This document shows, one piece after another, positions 15,829-23,412 of a DNA stretch of 32,427 bases. The translations under genes were made by a program, and so were the position numbers. Positions within the stretch are counted from its first letter, which is position 1; each line of letters begins with the position of its first letter. The stretch comes from Acidobacteriota bacterium. GTDB lineage: Bacteria; Acidobacteriota; JAAYUB01. The notes below the pieces were generated by a model, which saw only the letters and a list, made by a program, of their open reading frames with translations, was not told the origin of the DNA and did not search any database. The DNA lies in the NCBI GenBank assembly GCA_012517875.1, contig JAAYUB010000047.1, forward strand, positions 1 through 32,427, read 5' to 3'.

Positions 15829-18093
15829 TCATTCCACGATTTCGTAGACCGTATCGTCGAGTGCGACCTGGACGTTGCGGCCCACCGAAAGCCACTGCGG
15901 CATGCTGGGGTGCTTGCCCATCAGGTCGAAGTATTCGGCGGAGTTGAACTTGACCTGGACGCGCCGGGCGCCGGGCTTGGCCTGGACGTTGGCGTCGATC
16001 CACTGGCTGCCGTTCTGGAAGAAGTTGCGGCCGGCGATGAAGCGGCTGGCCTGGGCGCTGATCGCCTGGTCCACCCGCGTGCGCTCCGGGGCGGCGGTCC
16101 CGGCATAACCCTTGCGGGCGTGATCGTTGGCCTCCGCCGGGGCGGAGACGACCTCGGCCTGCTTCAGGGTGCTGTTCGACTGGACGCCGCCCACCACTCC
16201 GGCGCCGCTGGACTCGTCCTTCATCTCCTTGTAGCGGCGGCGGGTTTCGGTGACCAGCTTCTCGTCTCCGTCGATGGCCTGCAGGGTGCGGCTGGTCACC
16301 GGGACGTTGCGCCGGCTCTCATCCTCGACGATGAGGTAGGCGGTGTAGGGGGTGACGATGCCGTAGAGGCGGGCCAGGCGGGTGACCTCGTCGCGCAGTT
16401 CGGCGCTCTCGCCGTGCAGGCGGATCTGGTCCAGCAGGAAGCCCACCCGGCGCGTGGCCCACAGGCGGGCGATGAAGCCGTGCGCCGCGTCGCGGGCGGG
16501 GAACTCGGCCGCGTAGGTGAAGGTGCGGGCGCGGCCGTTGACGGAGCCGCTCAGCTTCACCGTGGCGGCGCCGCTGCCGGTGTAGCGGCCGAACAGCACC
16601 AGTTGCTCGCCCTTGAACAAATCGGGCAGCGCGGTGGGATAGGTCTTGGCGATCTTCACGGGGCCGGACACTTCCAGCCTGGGATTGGCCAGCACGGGCA
16701 TGCTGATCTTGGCGTAGAAGTTGGACACCTTGACCTCGATGTCCTCGCTGGGCAGCACGTACTGGCTGGCGGCGCGGGTCTCCTCGGCCAGGCGGTCGAG
16801 CAGCTTGGTGTTGATGTCGGTGCCGATGCCGAAGCAGAACACCCGCACCGCCCGTCCGCCTGCGGCCGAGCGGGCCCGGTCCAGGATCTGCTTCTCGTCG
16901 GTGCTGCCGATGGTGGGCTTGCCGTCGGTGAGGAACACCACCACGTACGGCCGGTCGGCGGCGCCCGCGCCCGCCGCGGGGGTGAGCGCCGCGGCCAGGG
17001 CGTCCTCGATGGCGGTGCCGCCGATGGGCTTGAGCTCCTTCACGAAGGCGGCGGCTTTGGCCAGATGGTCCGCGTCCGCCGGGGCCAGCCGGCTGAAGAG
17101 CGGCTCGGCTTCGGTGGCGAAGCGGACGATCTCGAAGCGATCGCCGGCGTTGAGGTTCTGCAGGCAGAACTGGAGCGCCCGCTTGGCTTGGTCCAGCTTG
17201 CCGCCGTCGGCCATGGAGCCGGAGGTGTCCAGGACGAACACCACGTCCTTCTGGACGATCTGCTCGCCGGCGAGCCGGACGGAGGGCGACGCCAGAAGCA
17301 GGAAGTAGCCGCCGTCGGTGTCGTCGCCGTTCCGGCTGGCGAGGAGACTCAGACCCACGTCTCCGTCGGGCCGGGTGGAGTAGAAGAGCTGGAAGTCGGT
17401 GTCGGGCCGCGCGTTGCTGGTCTCATAGCCGGCCACGGCATGGCGGGCGTCGGGGCGGCGCACCTCCACGGGGTGGCTGGGCGAGTAGACCGACTGCAGG
17501 TCGTGGGTGCTGCTCAACGCCACCTTGACGGAGACGCTGCCGACGGGCTGGGCGGAGAACTTCTCGGTGTTCAGCGGATAGACATACTCCACCAGCCCGC
17601 TCTCCTGGCGCAGCACCTGGGTGTAGCTCAGGCGCACGCGCTTGTCGCTGCGCGGCTCGATGGGGAAGATGCGCACCTTGAACAGCCCCTGCCCGGCGTA
17701 CTCCATCAGGGCCGGGTCGCGCATGCGCCGGACGATGTCCTCGTAGACCTGCCGCGCCTTGGCGGCGTCGAGCAGTTCCGCCTCGGTCATCTTGCCGTCG
17801 ATATCCATGGCGAAGCGGTCGATCTGGGCGCCCGCGGGGATCGGGAAGATGTACGTCCCCTCCAGCCGGGCGGACGTGGGATTGAAGAATGACTGGTCCA
17901 CTTCGGTCACGGCCACCTGGTCGGTGATCGTGACGGTGACGTGGTGGTACTTGACGGCCAGCGGCGCGAATGCGTACGGCTGACCCGGGCCCGGATGCGG
18001 GTGCGGGGCGATGATGAGCCCGTCGGCCGGGGCGAAACTGGCCGCCAGTGCGGCGATGCAGATGATCAGGGCGAGGTGGGAAATGCGTCTCAT
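15829..18093 (-). CDS. secreted VIT and VWA domain protein
   Basis: A 754-residue protein with AGGAGG just before ATG 18093 and a signal peptide (residues 1-23). The VIT domain (about 35-165) shows VTEVDQSFFNPTSARLEGTY, FPIPAGAQIDRFAMDI and a run of aromatic and acidic strands as in inter-alpha-trypsin inhibitor heavy chains. The VWA domain (about 283-460) has the complete MIDAS motif DTSGSM (Asp289), GGTAIEDAL and FLTDGKPT. The C-terminal 290 residues include a helical DEVTRLARLYGIVTPYTAYLI segment that is usual in this family. Bacterial members are surface or periplasmic proteins, some of them sortase targets, but no LPXTG or other anchor is visible here. It is the first gene of the operon with the VWA gene below it. 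Confidence 0.92.
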   Translation of the reverse strand: MRRISHLALIICIAALAASFAPADGLIIAPHPHPGPGQPYAFAPLAVKYHHVTVTITDQVAVTEVDQSFFNPTSARLEGTYIFPIPAGAQIDRFAMDIDGKMTEAELLDAAKARQVYEDIVRRMRDPALMEYAGQGLFKVRIFPIEPRSDKRVRLSYTQVLRQESGLVEYVYPLNTEKFSAQPVGSVSVKVALSSTHDLQSVYSPSHPVEVRRPDARHAVAGYETSNARPDTDFQLFYSTRPDGDVGLSLLASRNGDDTDGGYFLLLASPSVRLAGEQIVQKDVVFVLDTSGSMADGGKLDQAKRALQFCLQNLNAGDRFEIVRFATEAEPLFSRLAPADADHLAKAAAFVKELKPIGGTAIEDALAAALTPAAGAGAADRPYVVVFLTDGKPTIGSTDEKQILDRARSAAGGRAVRVFCFGIGTDINTKLLDRLAEETRAASQYVLPSEDIEVKVSNFYAKISMPVLANPRLEVSGPVKIAKTYPTALPDLFKGEQLVLFGRYTGSGAATVKLSGSVNGRARTFTYAAEFPARDAAHGFIARLWATRRVGFLLDQIRLHGESAELRDEVTRLARLYGIVTPYTAYLIVEDESRRNVPVTSRTLQAIDGDEKLVTETRRRYKEMKDESSGAGVVGGVQSNSTLKQAEVVSAPAEANDHARKGYAGTAAPERTRVDQAISAQASRFIAGRNFFQNGSQWIDANVQAKPGARRVQVKFNSAEYFDLMGKHPSMPQWLSVGRNVQVALDDTVYEIVE

Positions 18094-18389
18094 CGGGGTC
18101 CTCCTGGTGGCGGTGGCGCCGTTTGGTAACTATTTGACCCGTCCGGCGGGGAAACGGATCATCGGCGCGGTCACTTTAGAGACGGCGGCGGTGCGGCCGG
18201 CTTGCAACTTTTTTGCAGACAGGGCCACGGCCGCGCGGTTCATGGCGGTTAAGATGCTGCGGGCGGCTCATTTGGCGGCGTTGACAGGTACGGGGCTTCA
18301 GGGACCCGGGACACTCAGCCGGCCGCGGCGGAGGGGGCGTTTCGAGCGTCTCGTTCTCGGACGGCGCCGGCCGCGACCAGGCCTTGGCC

Positions 18390-18695
18390 GAGGCGGCGGA
18401 GGCGTCCATCCCGAGCCAGGCGGAGAGTGTGGCCAGGACGAGTTCCCGGTCGTCCAGTCCGCTGATGCGGATGCCGTGGTCCGCCCGCGGCTGGATGATC
18501 TTCAGCGTGACCGCCTCGCCGGTGAGCTCCACGGCGCAGGCGGTCCAGGGGAGCGCAGACGCTGTAGTCGGGGTCCGGGACGTATTTGTATGAGCAATGC
18601 CGCTGTAATGTTAGCCGGTTGGCGCCGGCGAACCGTCCGTCAACAGCCGCCTTGCATTCCCCGTGGGCATCTCGTAAGATAAACGCCGTCCCATC
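18390..18695 (-). pseudogene. possible frameshifted remnant of a small gene
   Basis: On the minus strand one frame (18695 to about 18545) is open, with a coding-like third-position GC bias over its last 20 codons (SYKYVPDPDYSVCAPLDR). The same bias then moves to another frame (about 18545 to 18390), which reads AVELTGEAVTLKIIQPRADH and on through GLDDRELVLATLSAWLGMD. A single shift near 18540-18550 would join them. No start codon with a ribosome binding site is found in the upstream frame, where a stop lies at 18696-18698. The remaining spacer 18094-18389 shows no other gene. Confidence 0.3.
18652..18680 (+). promoter_or_regulatory. weak candidate promoter for the CDF gene
   Basis: TTGCAT (18652-18657), a 17-bp spacer and TAAGAT (18675-18680). 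Three and four of six bases match. It is located about 28 nt before ATG 18708 and inside the putative gene remnant. Confidence 0.28.
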
Positions 18696-18707
18696 TCATG
18701 AACCCCC

Positions 18708-20159
18708 ATGGGAATGCAGTCGGGCGGAGTGACGCGGGTGGAATCCACGGATCTTCAGCGACAAGCGGCCAATCGCGAAAAGCGCCTCGTGGCCCTGAGC
18801 TCGGTGCTTGCGGCCGTCTTCCTCACCGGGATCAAGCTGGGCGTGGGCATCTGGACCAACAGCCTCGGCATCCTGTCGGAGGCGGCCCACTCGGGCCTGG
18901 ACCTGGTGGCGGCGGCGGTAACGCTTTGGGCGGTCCGTGTGTCGGGCCATCCGGCCGACCGGGACCACACTTACGGCCACGGCAAGGTGGAGAACCTGTC
19001 GGCGCTGTTCGAGACACTGCTCCTGTTCCTGACCTGCGCCTGGATCATCTATGAGGCCTTCCGCCGGCTGTTCAGCCCGGAGCCGGTGGTGGTGGACGCC
19101 AGCGTCTGGGCGTTCCTGGTAGTCATCACGTCCATTGTCGTGGACGTGTCACGGTCCCGGGCCCTGCGGCGGGTGGCGGAAAAGTACGGGAGCCAGGCTC
19201 TGGAGGCCGACGCGCTCCATTTTTCCACCGACATCTACTCGTCGCTGGTGGTTCTGGTGGGCCTGGCCGGGGTGCGTGCCGCCGCCGCGTTCCACCTGCC
19301 GGTGCTCGAGAAGATGGATGCCCTGGCGGCACTCGGCGTGGCGGTGATCGTGGTGTGGGTGAGTTTCCAGCTCGGGCTGCGGTCGGTGCGCGACCTGCTG
19401 GACGCCGTGCCCCGCGACCTGCCCGAACGGATGACCGGCCTGATCCGGAGCGTGCCCGGCGTGGCGCGGGTGATCCAGTTGCGCGTGCGGCGGAGCGGGC
19501 CTGACCTGTTCGCCGACGTGACGGTGGCGGCTGCGTCGGGACTGCCGCTGGAGCGCGTCCATGCCATTGCCGACGCGGTGGAGACGGCGATCCGGGACGC
19601 CCATCCCCGGGCGGACGTCGTCGTCCACGTGGAACCCGACGCTGCGGGGACTGAGGGGATGGTGGCCGCGGTGCGCCTCCAAGCATCCCGTCTGGGCCTG
19701 GCCGCCCACGCGGTGCGGTTCTACGAGCGGGACGCCAGGCGGTCGGTGGAACTGCACCTGGAGGTGGACGAGGGGCTGAGCCTGGACGAGGCCCACGGCC
19801 AGGCCGACCGGTTCGAGCAGGCCCTGCGGCGGGAGCTGCCCGGAATCGCTGACGTGGTGACCCACCTGGAGCCGGTGGGCGACGGCTCGGCGGCCTGCCG
19901 GGCGGAGGCCATTCCCGCCGGCCGCATCCACGACGCGATCGCCGAGTTCCTGGCCGGCGAGGCCATCGCGGCGCAACCGCATGACCTGCAGGTCCAGCGG
20001 CTGGCTGATGGACTGTCGGTCTCGCTACACTGCGCCCTCGACCCAGGGACCGGCATCCGCGACGCCCACGACCTGACCGAGCGCATGGAGCGCTTCCTGA
20101 AGGCGCGCGTGTCCGGCGTGGCGCGGGTGGTTGTCCACACCGAGCCGCGGGACGCGTGA
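18708..20159 (+). CDS. cation diffusion facilitator (metal efflux) with three C-terminal dimer-type repeats
   Basis: A 483-residue inner-membrane transporter. Residues 25-215 form the CDF membrane domain. Metal site A residues are His61/Asp65 (HSGLD in helix 2) and His171/Asp175 (HFSTD in helix 5), a set usual for zinc-type transporters; the loop HGKVE (91-95) is also typical. Standard family members have about 300 residues and one cytoplasmic domain. Here the tail holds three similar segments (about 240-315, 318-395 and 403-481), each ending in V-H-EP, as in ZT_dimer domains. Zn(II), Fe(II) or a related ion exported by proton exchange is likely. The start is uncertain: ATG 18708 and 18714 have weak ribosome sites, and GTG 18738 has GGAG at 9 nt. 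The DUF1232 gene begins 48 bp downstream. Confidence 0.9.
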   Translation: MGMQSGGVTRVESTDLQRQAANREKRLVALSSVLAAVFLTGIKLGVGIWTNSLGILSEAAHSGLDLVAAAVTLWAVRVSGHPADRDHTYGHGKVENLSALFETLLLFLTCAWIIYEAFRRLFSPEPVVVDASVWAFLVVITSIVVDVSRSRALRRVAEKYGSQALEADALHFSTDIYSSLVVLVGLAGVRAAAAFHLPVLEKMDALAALGVAVIVVWVSFQLGLRSVRDLLDAVPRDLPERMTGLIRSVPGVARVIQLRVRRSGPDLFADVTVAAASGLPLERVHAIADAVETAIRDAHPRADVVVHVEPDAAGTEGMVAAVRLQASRLGLAAHAVRFYERDARRSVELHLEVDEGLSLDEAHGQADRFEQALRRELPGIADVVTHLEPVGDGSAACRAEAIPAGRIHDAIAEFLAGEAIAAQPHDLQVQRLADGLSVSLHCALDPGTGIRDAHDLTERMERFLKARVSGVARVVVHTEPRDA

Positions 20160-20207
20160 AACTTGCGGCAATTTGCGCTATCCTGACAGGCACAAGGAGG
20201 ATGCGCC

Positions 20208-20615
20208 ATGGCCCAAGACGACAACCAGCAGGCAGTGCCCCGGCCCCTGCAGCAGATGGCCGAGTCGTTCGACGACAGCGACCGCGAGTACATCGCCCGG
20301 AAGCTGCCGGGAAAACTGGCGCAACTCGAGCGGGCCCACCGCGACGTGGGCTACATCAACCGGCTGCTCCGCCGGGCGCGGCTCTTCTTCGACCTGCTGT
20401 TCGACAAGTCGTTCAAGACGAGCTGGAAGGTCTATGCCGTGAGTGGTGCGGCGCTGCTCTATTTCCTCAACCCGCTCGATATCATCCCGGACGTGATCAT
20501 CGGGATCGGCTGGCTTGACGACGCCTACGTCCTGGGCTGGGTGATGAAGATCTACAACGACGAGATCGAGCGCTACATCGCCTTTCGCGGCCTGTCGGAC
20601 CGCGAGTATCGGTGA
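20208..20615 (+). CDS. DUF1232 (YkvA-like) membrane protein
   Basis: A 135-residue protein with AAGGAGG (20194-20200) 7 nt before ATG 20208. The N-terminal half is charged and helical. The core AALLYFLNPLDIIPDVIIGIGWLDD (cited here by its key parts: YFLNPLDIIPD and GWLDDA) is the DUF1232 signature: a hydrophobic hairpin around a conserved P-D-x-I-P-D and a following Asp pair. Family proteins are small membrane-associated proteins of unknown biochemical role. It probably shares a transcript with the CDF transporter. Confidence 0.88.
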   Translation: MAQDDNQQAVPRPLQQMAESFDDSDREYIARKLPGKLAQLERAHRDVGYINRLLRRARLFFDLLFDKSFKTSWKVYAVSGAALLYFLNPLDIIPDVIIGIGWLDDAYVLGWVMKIYNDEIERYIAFRGLSDREYR

Positions 20616-20629
20616 TCGGTTGCATCTCA

Positions 20630-20790
20630 TTCACCATTAAGGCACACAATACACGAAGGATTTTTAGGGTCGGGGGATTGGACATCGGATCCCGGTTCCC
20701 GGTTCCTGGTTTCCAGGTCCGATGACCGCGTTAAGGGAACGAGCCTCTAGCCTCGAGTCTCGAGCCTCGATAATGATCGCGTGATCTTCA
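20630..20790. repeat. short composite repeat block F
   Basis: Within the gene-free spacer 20616-20922, bases 20636-20665 resemble the 'caccacgaaggcac...ggacacaaag' module of block A. They are followed by 'ggttcccggttcctggtttccagg' units and repeated 'tctagcctcgag/tctcgagcctcga' words at about 20748-20770. The GC-rich core is absent. The right part of this spacer carries a terminator and a promoter. Confidence 0.6.
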
Positions 20791-20847
20791 ACTTTTTTCC
20801 GATCGGCATCATCTAACACCCCAGACAATGTTTGCTACCCATTTACG

Positions 20848-20879
20848 GCCGGTGACGCCTCCCGTCCACCGGCTTTTTT
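20848..20879 (+). terminator. intrinsic terminator upstream of the subtilase gene
   Basis: GCCGGTG (20848-20854) pairs with CACCGGC (20867-20873), with three more pairs beyond a one-base bulge. Six T residues follow (20874-20879). It insulates the subtilase promoter a few bases downstream from the CDF/DUF1232 transcript. Confidence 0.85.
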
Positions 20880-20883
20880 CTTC

Positions 20884-20892
20884 TGTTATAAT
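20884..20892 (+). promoter_or_regulatory. extended -10 promoter of the subtilase gene
   Basis: TGTTATAAT is a perfect extended -10 (TGn plus TATAAT). No recognisable -35 is present, because the terminator occupies that place. Transcription would begin near 20899, about 24 nt before the ATG. Confidence 0.6.
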
Positions 20893-20922
20893 CGGCCGAA
20901 TGAACGAAGCGGGAGCACGCCC

Positions 20923-22560
20923 ATGAACAGAATCCCGGCTGTGCTGGCCGCCGGCGCCTGCTGCGTGGCGTTCTGCGCCGGTGCGATCGGCGAGGCCGTC
21001 CCTGCGGACGACTGGCGGCACAAGGTGGATCCGGAGGTGGCGGCGCCGGGCGAGGCGCCGCGGGAGTTCCTGGTGGTACTGTCGGAGCAGGCCGACCTGT
21101 CCGGCTCCCGCCGGCTGGCCACCCACGCGCAGAAGACGGCGTGGGTGCATCGCCGGCTCCGCGAGACGGCGGCGCTCACCCAGGCCCCGGTGGTGGAAGC
21201 GCTCCGCGCCGCGGGAGCCGAGGTGCGGCCGTTCTGGATCGCCAATTTCATCTGGGCCCGCGGCGGTCACCACGCGGTGGCGGCGGCGGCCGCGCACCCC
21301 GACGTGGCGCTGGTCGAGGCCAATCCGCCGGCGGCGCCGGCGTTGCCGGTCCCGCAAGCGCGGCACACGGACAAGACCGTCGATATCCCGTGGGGGATCC
21401 TGAAGACGCGCGCACCCGAAGCGTGGGCGGCCGGCGCCCGCGGACAGGGCGCCGTTGTGGCGGGCGCCGACACCGGCTATGACTGGGATCACCCGGCGCT
21501 GATCCGCCAATACCGCGGCTGGGACGGCGCCGCCGCGACGCACGACCACAACTGGCACGACGCGGTGCACGCGGCGGGCAGCTCCTGCGGCGCCGACGCG
21601 CCCGAACCGTGTGACGACAACGGCCACGGCACCCACACCATGGGCACCATGGCGGGCGACGACGGCGCGGGCGCGGTGGTGGGCATGGCGCCGGCGGCCA
21701 CCTGGATCGGTTGCCGGAACATGAACGCAGGCTGGGGGACGCCGGCCACCTACATGGAGTGTCTGCAGTGGTTCGTCGCCCCCACCGACGGGGCGGGGCA
21801 GGATCCCGATCCGGCCCGGGCGCCCCACGTGATCAACAACTCGTACAGCTGCACCGCGTCGGAGGGGTGCAGCGATCCGGCGGCGCTGCTGCTGGCGGTG
21901 GAAAACGTCCGCGCCGCGGGAATCTTCATGGCCGTGTCGGCGGGCAACTCGGGCCCGGCCTGCGGCTCGGTGTATGATCCGCCGGCCATTTACGACGCGG
22001 TGTTCACCGTGGGATCCGCCGACGGCGACGACGTGGCCGCCTCATCCAGCAGCCGGGGGCCGGTGACCCGCGACGACAGCAACCGGCTCAAGCCCGACAT
22101 CGCCGCGCCCGGCGTCAGCGTTACGTCGTGCCTGCCGGGCGCCGGGTACGGGGTGATGTCCGGCACCAGCATGGCGGCCCCCCACGTGGCGGGGCTCGTG
22201 GCGCTGGTGATCAGCGCCAACCCCGACACCGCCGGCGACGTGGACTGGCTGGAGGCGCTCATCGCCCGGTCGGCCGTGGGTCTGATCAACGCGCAGGACT
22301 GCGAGGGATTTTCCGGGGGGGACATCCCCAACGCGATTTACGGCCATGGGCGGATCGACGCTCTGGCGGCGGTGGTCGCCGCCCGCTCCGACCTGGACCG
22401 CGACGGCCGGCTGACGGCGGCCGATCCGCCGTTGCTCGCCCGCTCGCTGGCGGGCAACCCCACGACGCCGGCCGCGGGTCGCAGCTCCGGTGATCGGGAC
22501 GGCGACGGCCGCCCCACCGTGGCCGACCTGCTCCGGCTGCGGCTCGACCTGGCGAAGTAG
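20923..22560 (+). CDS. secreted subtilisin-like (S8) protease with dockerin-like tail
   Basis: A 545-residue exported serine protease. ATG 20923 follows GGGAG with 7-8 nt spacing, and a signal peptide covers about residues 1-25. Residues 45-135 look like an I9-type propeptide ([15 protein letters not shown]). The catalytic triad is Asp183 (GADTGYDW), His235 (NGHGTHTMG) and Ser416 ([12 protein letters not shown]); the oxyanion Asn342 lies in AGNSGPACG. Several Cys pairs suggest disulfides. The C-terminal 55 residues hold two calcium loops, [12 protein letters not shown] and [12 protein letters not shown], as in dockerin repeats and like the tail of the beta-propeller protein at 561-1931. It probably degrades extracellular protein. 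mutM follows after 18 bp and may be cotranscribed. Confidence 0.95.
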   Translation: MNRIPAVLAAGACCVAFCAGAIGEAVPADDWRHKVDPEVAAPGEAPREFLVVLSEQADLSGSRRLATHAQKTAWVHRRLRETAALTQAPVVEALRAAGAEVRPFWIANFIWARGGHHAVAAAAAHPDVALVEANPPAAPALPVPQARHTDKTVDIPWGILKTRAPEAWAAGARGQGAVVAGADTGYDWDHPALIRQYRGWDGAAATHDHNWHDAVHAAGSSCGADAPEPCDDNGHGTHTMGTMAGDDGAGAVVGMAPAATWIGCRNMNAGWGTPATYMECLQWFVAPTDGAGQDPDPARAPHVINNSYSCTASEGCSDPAALLLAVENVRAAGIFMAVSAGNSGPACGSVYDPPAIYDAVFTVGSADGDDVAASSSSRGPVTRDDSNRLKPDIAAPGVSVTSCLPGAGYGVMSGTSMAAPHVAGLVALVISANPDTAGDVDWLEALIARSAVGLINAQDCEGFSGGDIPNAIYGHGRIDALAAVVAARSDLDRDGRLTAADPPLLARSLAGNPTTPAAGRSSGDRDGDGRPTVADLLRLRLDLAK

Positions 22561-22578
22561 CGACGGCGAGGAGGCGCG

Positions 22579-23373
22579 ATGCCGGAGCTGCCCGAAGTGG
22601 AAACCGTGGTCCGCGGCCTGCAGGGGGCCGTGGCGGGCCGCGTCATCACCGGAGTCACGGTCCGTTGGCCCCGGGCGGTCCGGCCGTCGGCCGCGGCGGT
22701 GGCGCGCGGCTTGCCGGGCCGGCGGGTGACGGCGCTGTCCCGCCGCGGCAAGTACCTCATCTTCCACCTGGACCGCGGCGCCCTGCTGATCCATCTCAAG
22801 ATGAGCGGCAACCTGCAGGTGGTCCCCGCCGGCGAGTGCCGCAGCCGGCACGCGCACACCGTGTTCGCCCTGGACAACGGATGCGAGCTCCGGTTCGAGG
22901 ACCCGCGCAAGTTCGGCCGCGTCTACCTCGCGGACGATCCCGTCGAGGTGGTGGGGCGGCTGGGCCCGGAGCCGCTGCCGGCCACCTTTTCCGCCGGCGA
23001 TTTCCGCGCCCTGTTCCGCGGCCGGCGGGGCCGCCTCAAGCCGTTGCTGCTGAACCAGGAGTTCATCGCCGGGATCGGCAACATCTACGCCGACGAGAGC
23101 TGTTTCGGCGCGCGGCTCGATCCCCGGCGCCGGGTGGAAACCCTGGGCGACGCCGAGCTGGGCCGTCTCTACCGCTCCATCCGCCGGGCCCTGCGTCGGG
23201 GGATCATGCTGGGCGGCGCCAGCCTCGACCATGTCTTCCGGGGCGGCCGCTTTCAGGACGAGTTCCGGGTGTACGGCCGCACCGGCCAGCCGTGTCCCGC
23301 CTGCGGTGCGACCATCCGCCGCGTGGTGCTCGGGGGGCGCTCCACACACTTCTGTCCCCGCTGCCAGCGGTGA
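22579..23373 (+). CDS. mutM: formamidopyrimidine-DNA glycosylase
   Basis: A 264-residue base-excision repair enzyme that removes 8-oxoguanine and formamidopyrimidines and nicks the abasic site. GAGGAGG precedes ATG 22579. The mature N-terminus Pro2-Glu3 (MPELPEVE) is catalytic, and Lys58 lies in RRGKYL. LLLNQEFIAGIGNIYADE is the helix-two-turn-helix. The C-terminal zinc finger CPACG...CPRC is complete, with GGRST before it. The length is normal for the family. It follows the protease gene closely with no promoter of its own seen, which is a chance neighbour functionally. Confidence 0.97.
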   Translation: MPELPEVETVVRGLQGAVAGRVITGVTVRWPRAVRPSAAAVARGLPGRRVTALSRRGKYLIFHLDRGALLIHLKMSGNLQVVPAGECRSRHAHTVFALDNGCELRFEDPRKFGRVYLADDPVEVVGRLGPEPLPATFSAGDFRALFRGRRGRLKPLLLNQEFIAGIGNIYADESCFGARLDPRRRVETLGDAELGRLYRSIRRALRRGIMLGGASLDHVFRGGRFQDEFRVYGRTGQPCPACGATIRRVVLGGRSTHFCPRCQR

Positions 23374-23412
23374 GCCGGCGGTCGGTTCATAGGACCGATC
23401 AGAGTGAATGGC

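Noticed and set aside
15580-17892. 770-codon plus-strand open frame opposite the VIT-VWA gene
   Set aside because: It is an antisense shadow. The minus strand has signal peptide, domain motifs, ribosome site and terminator.
23374-23412. Terminator between mutM and the diguanylate cyclase gene
   Set aside because: Only a weak TCGGT/ACCGA hairpin is seen, with no T-run in either direction.
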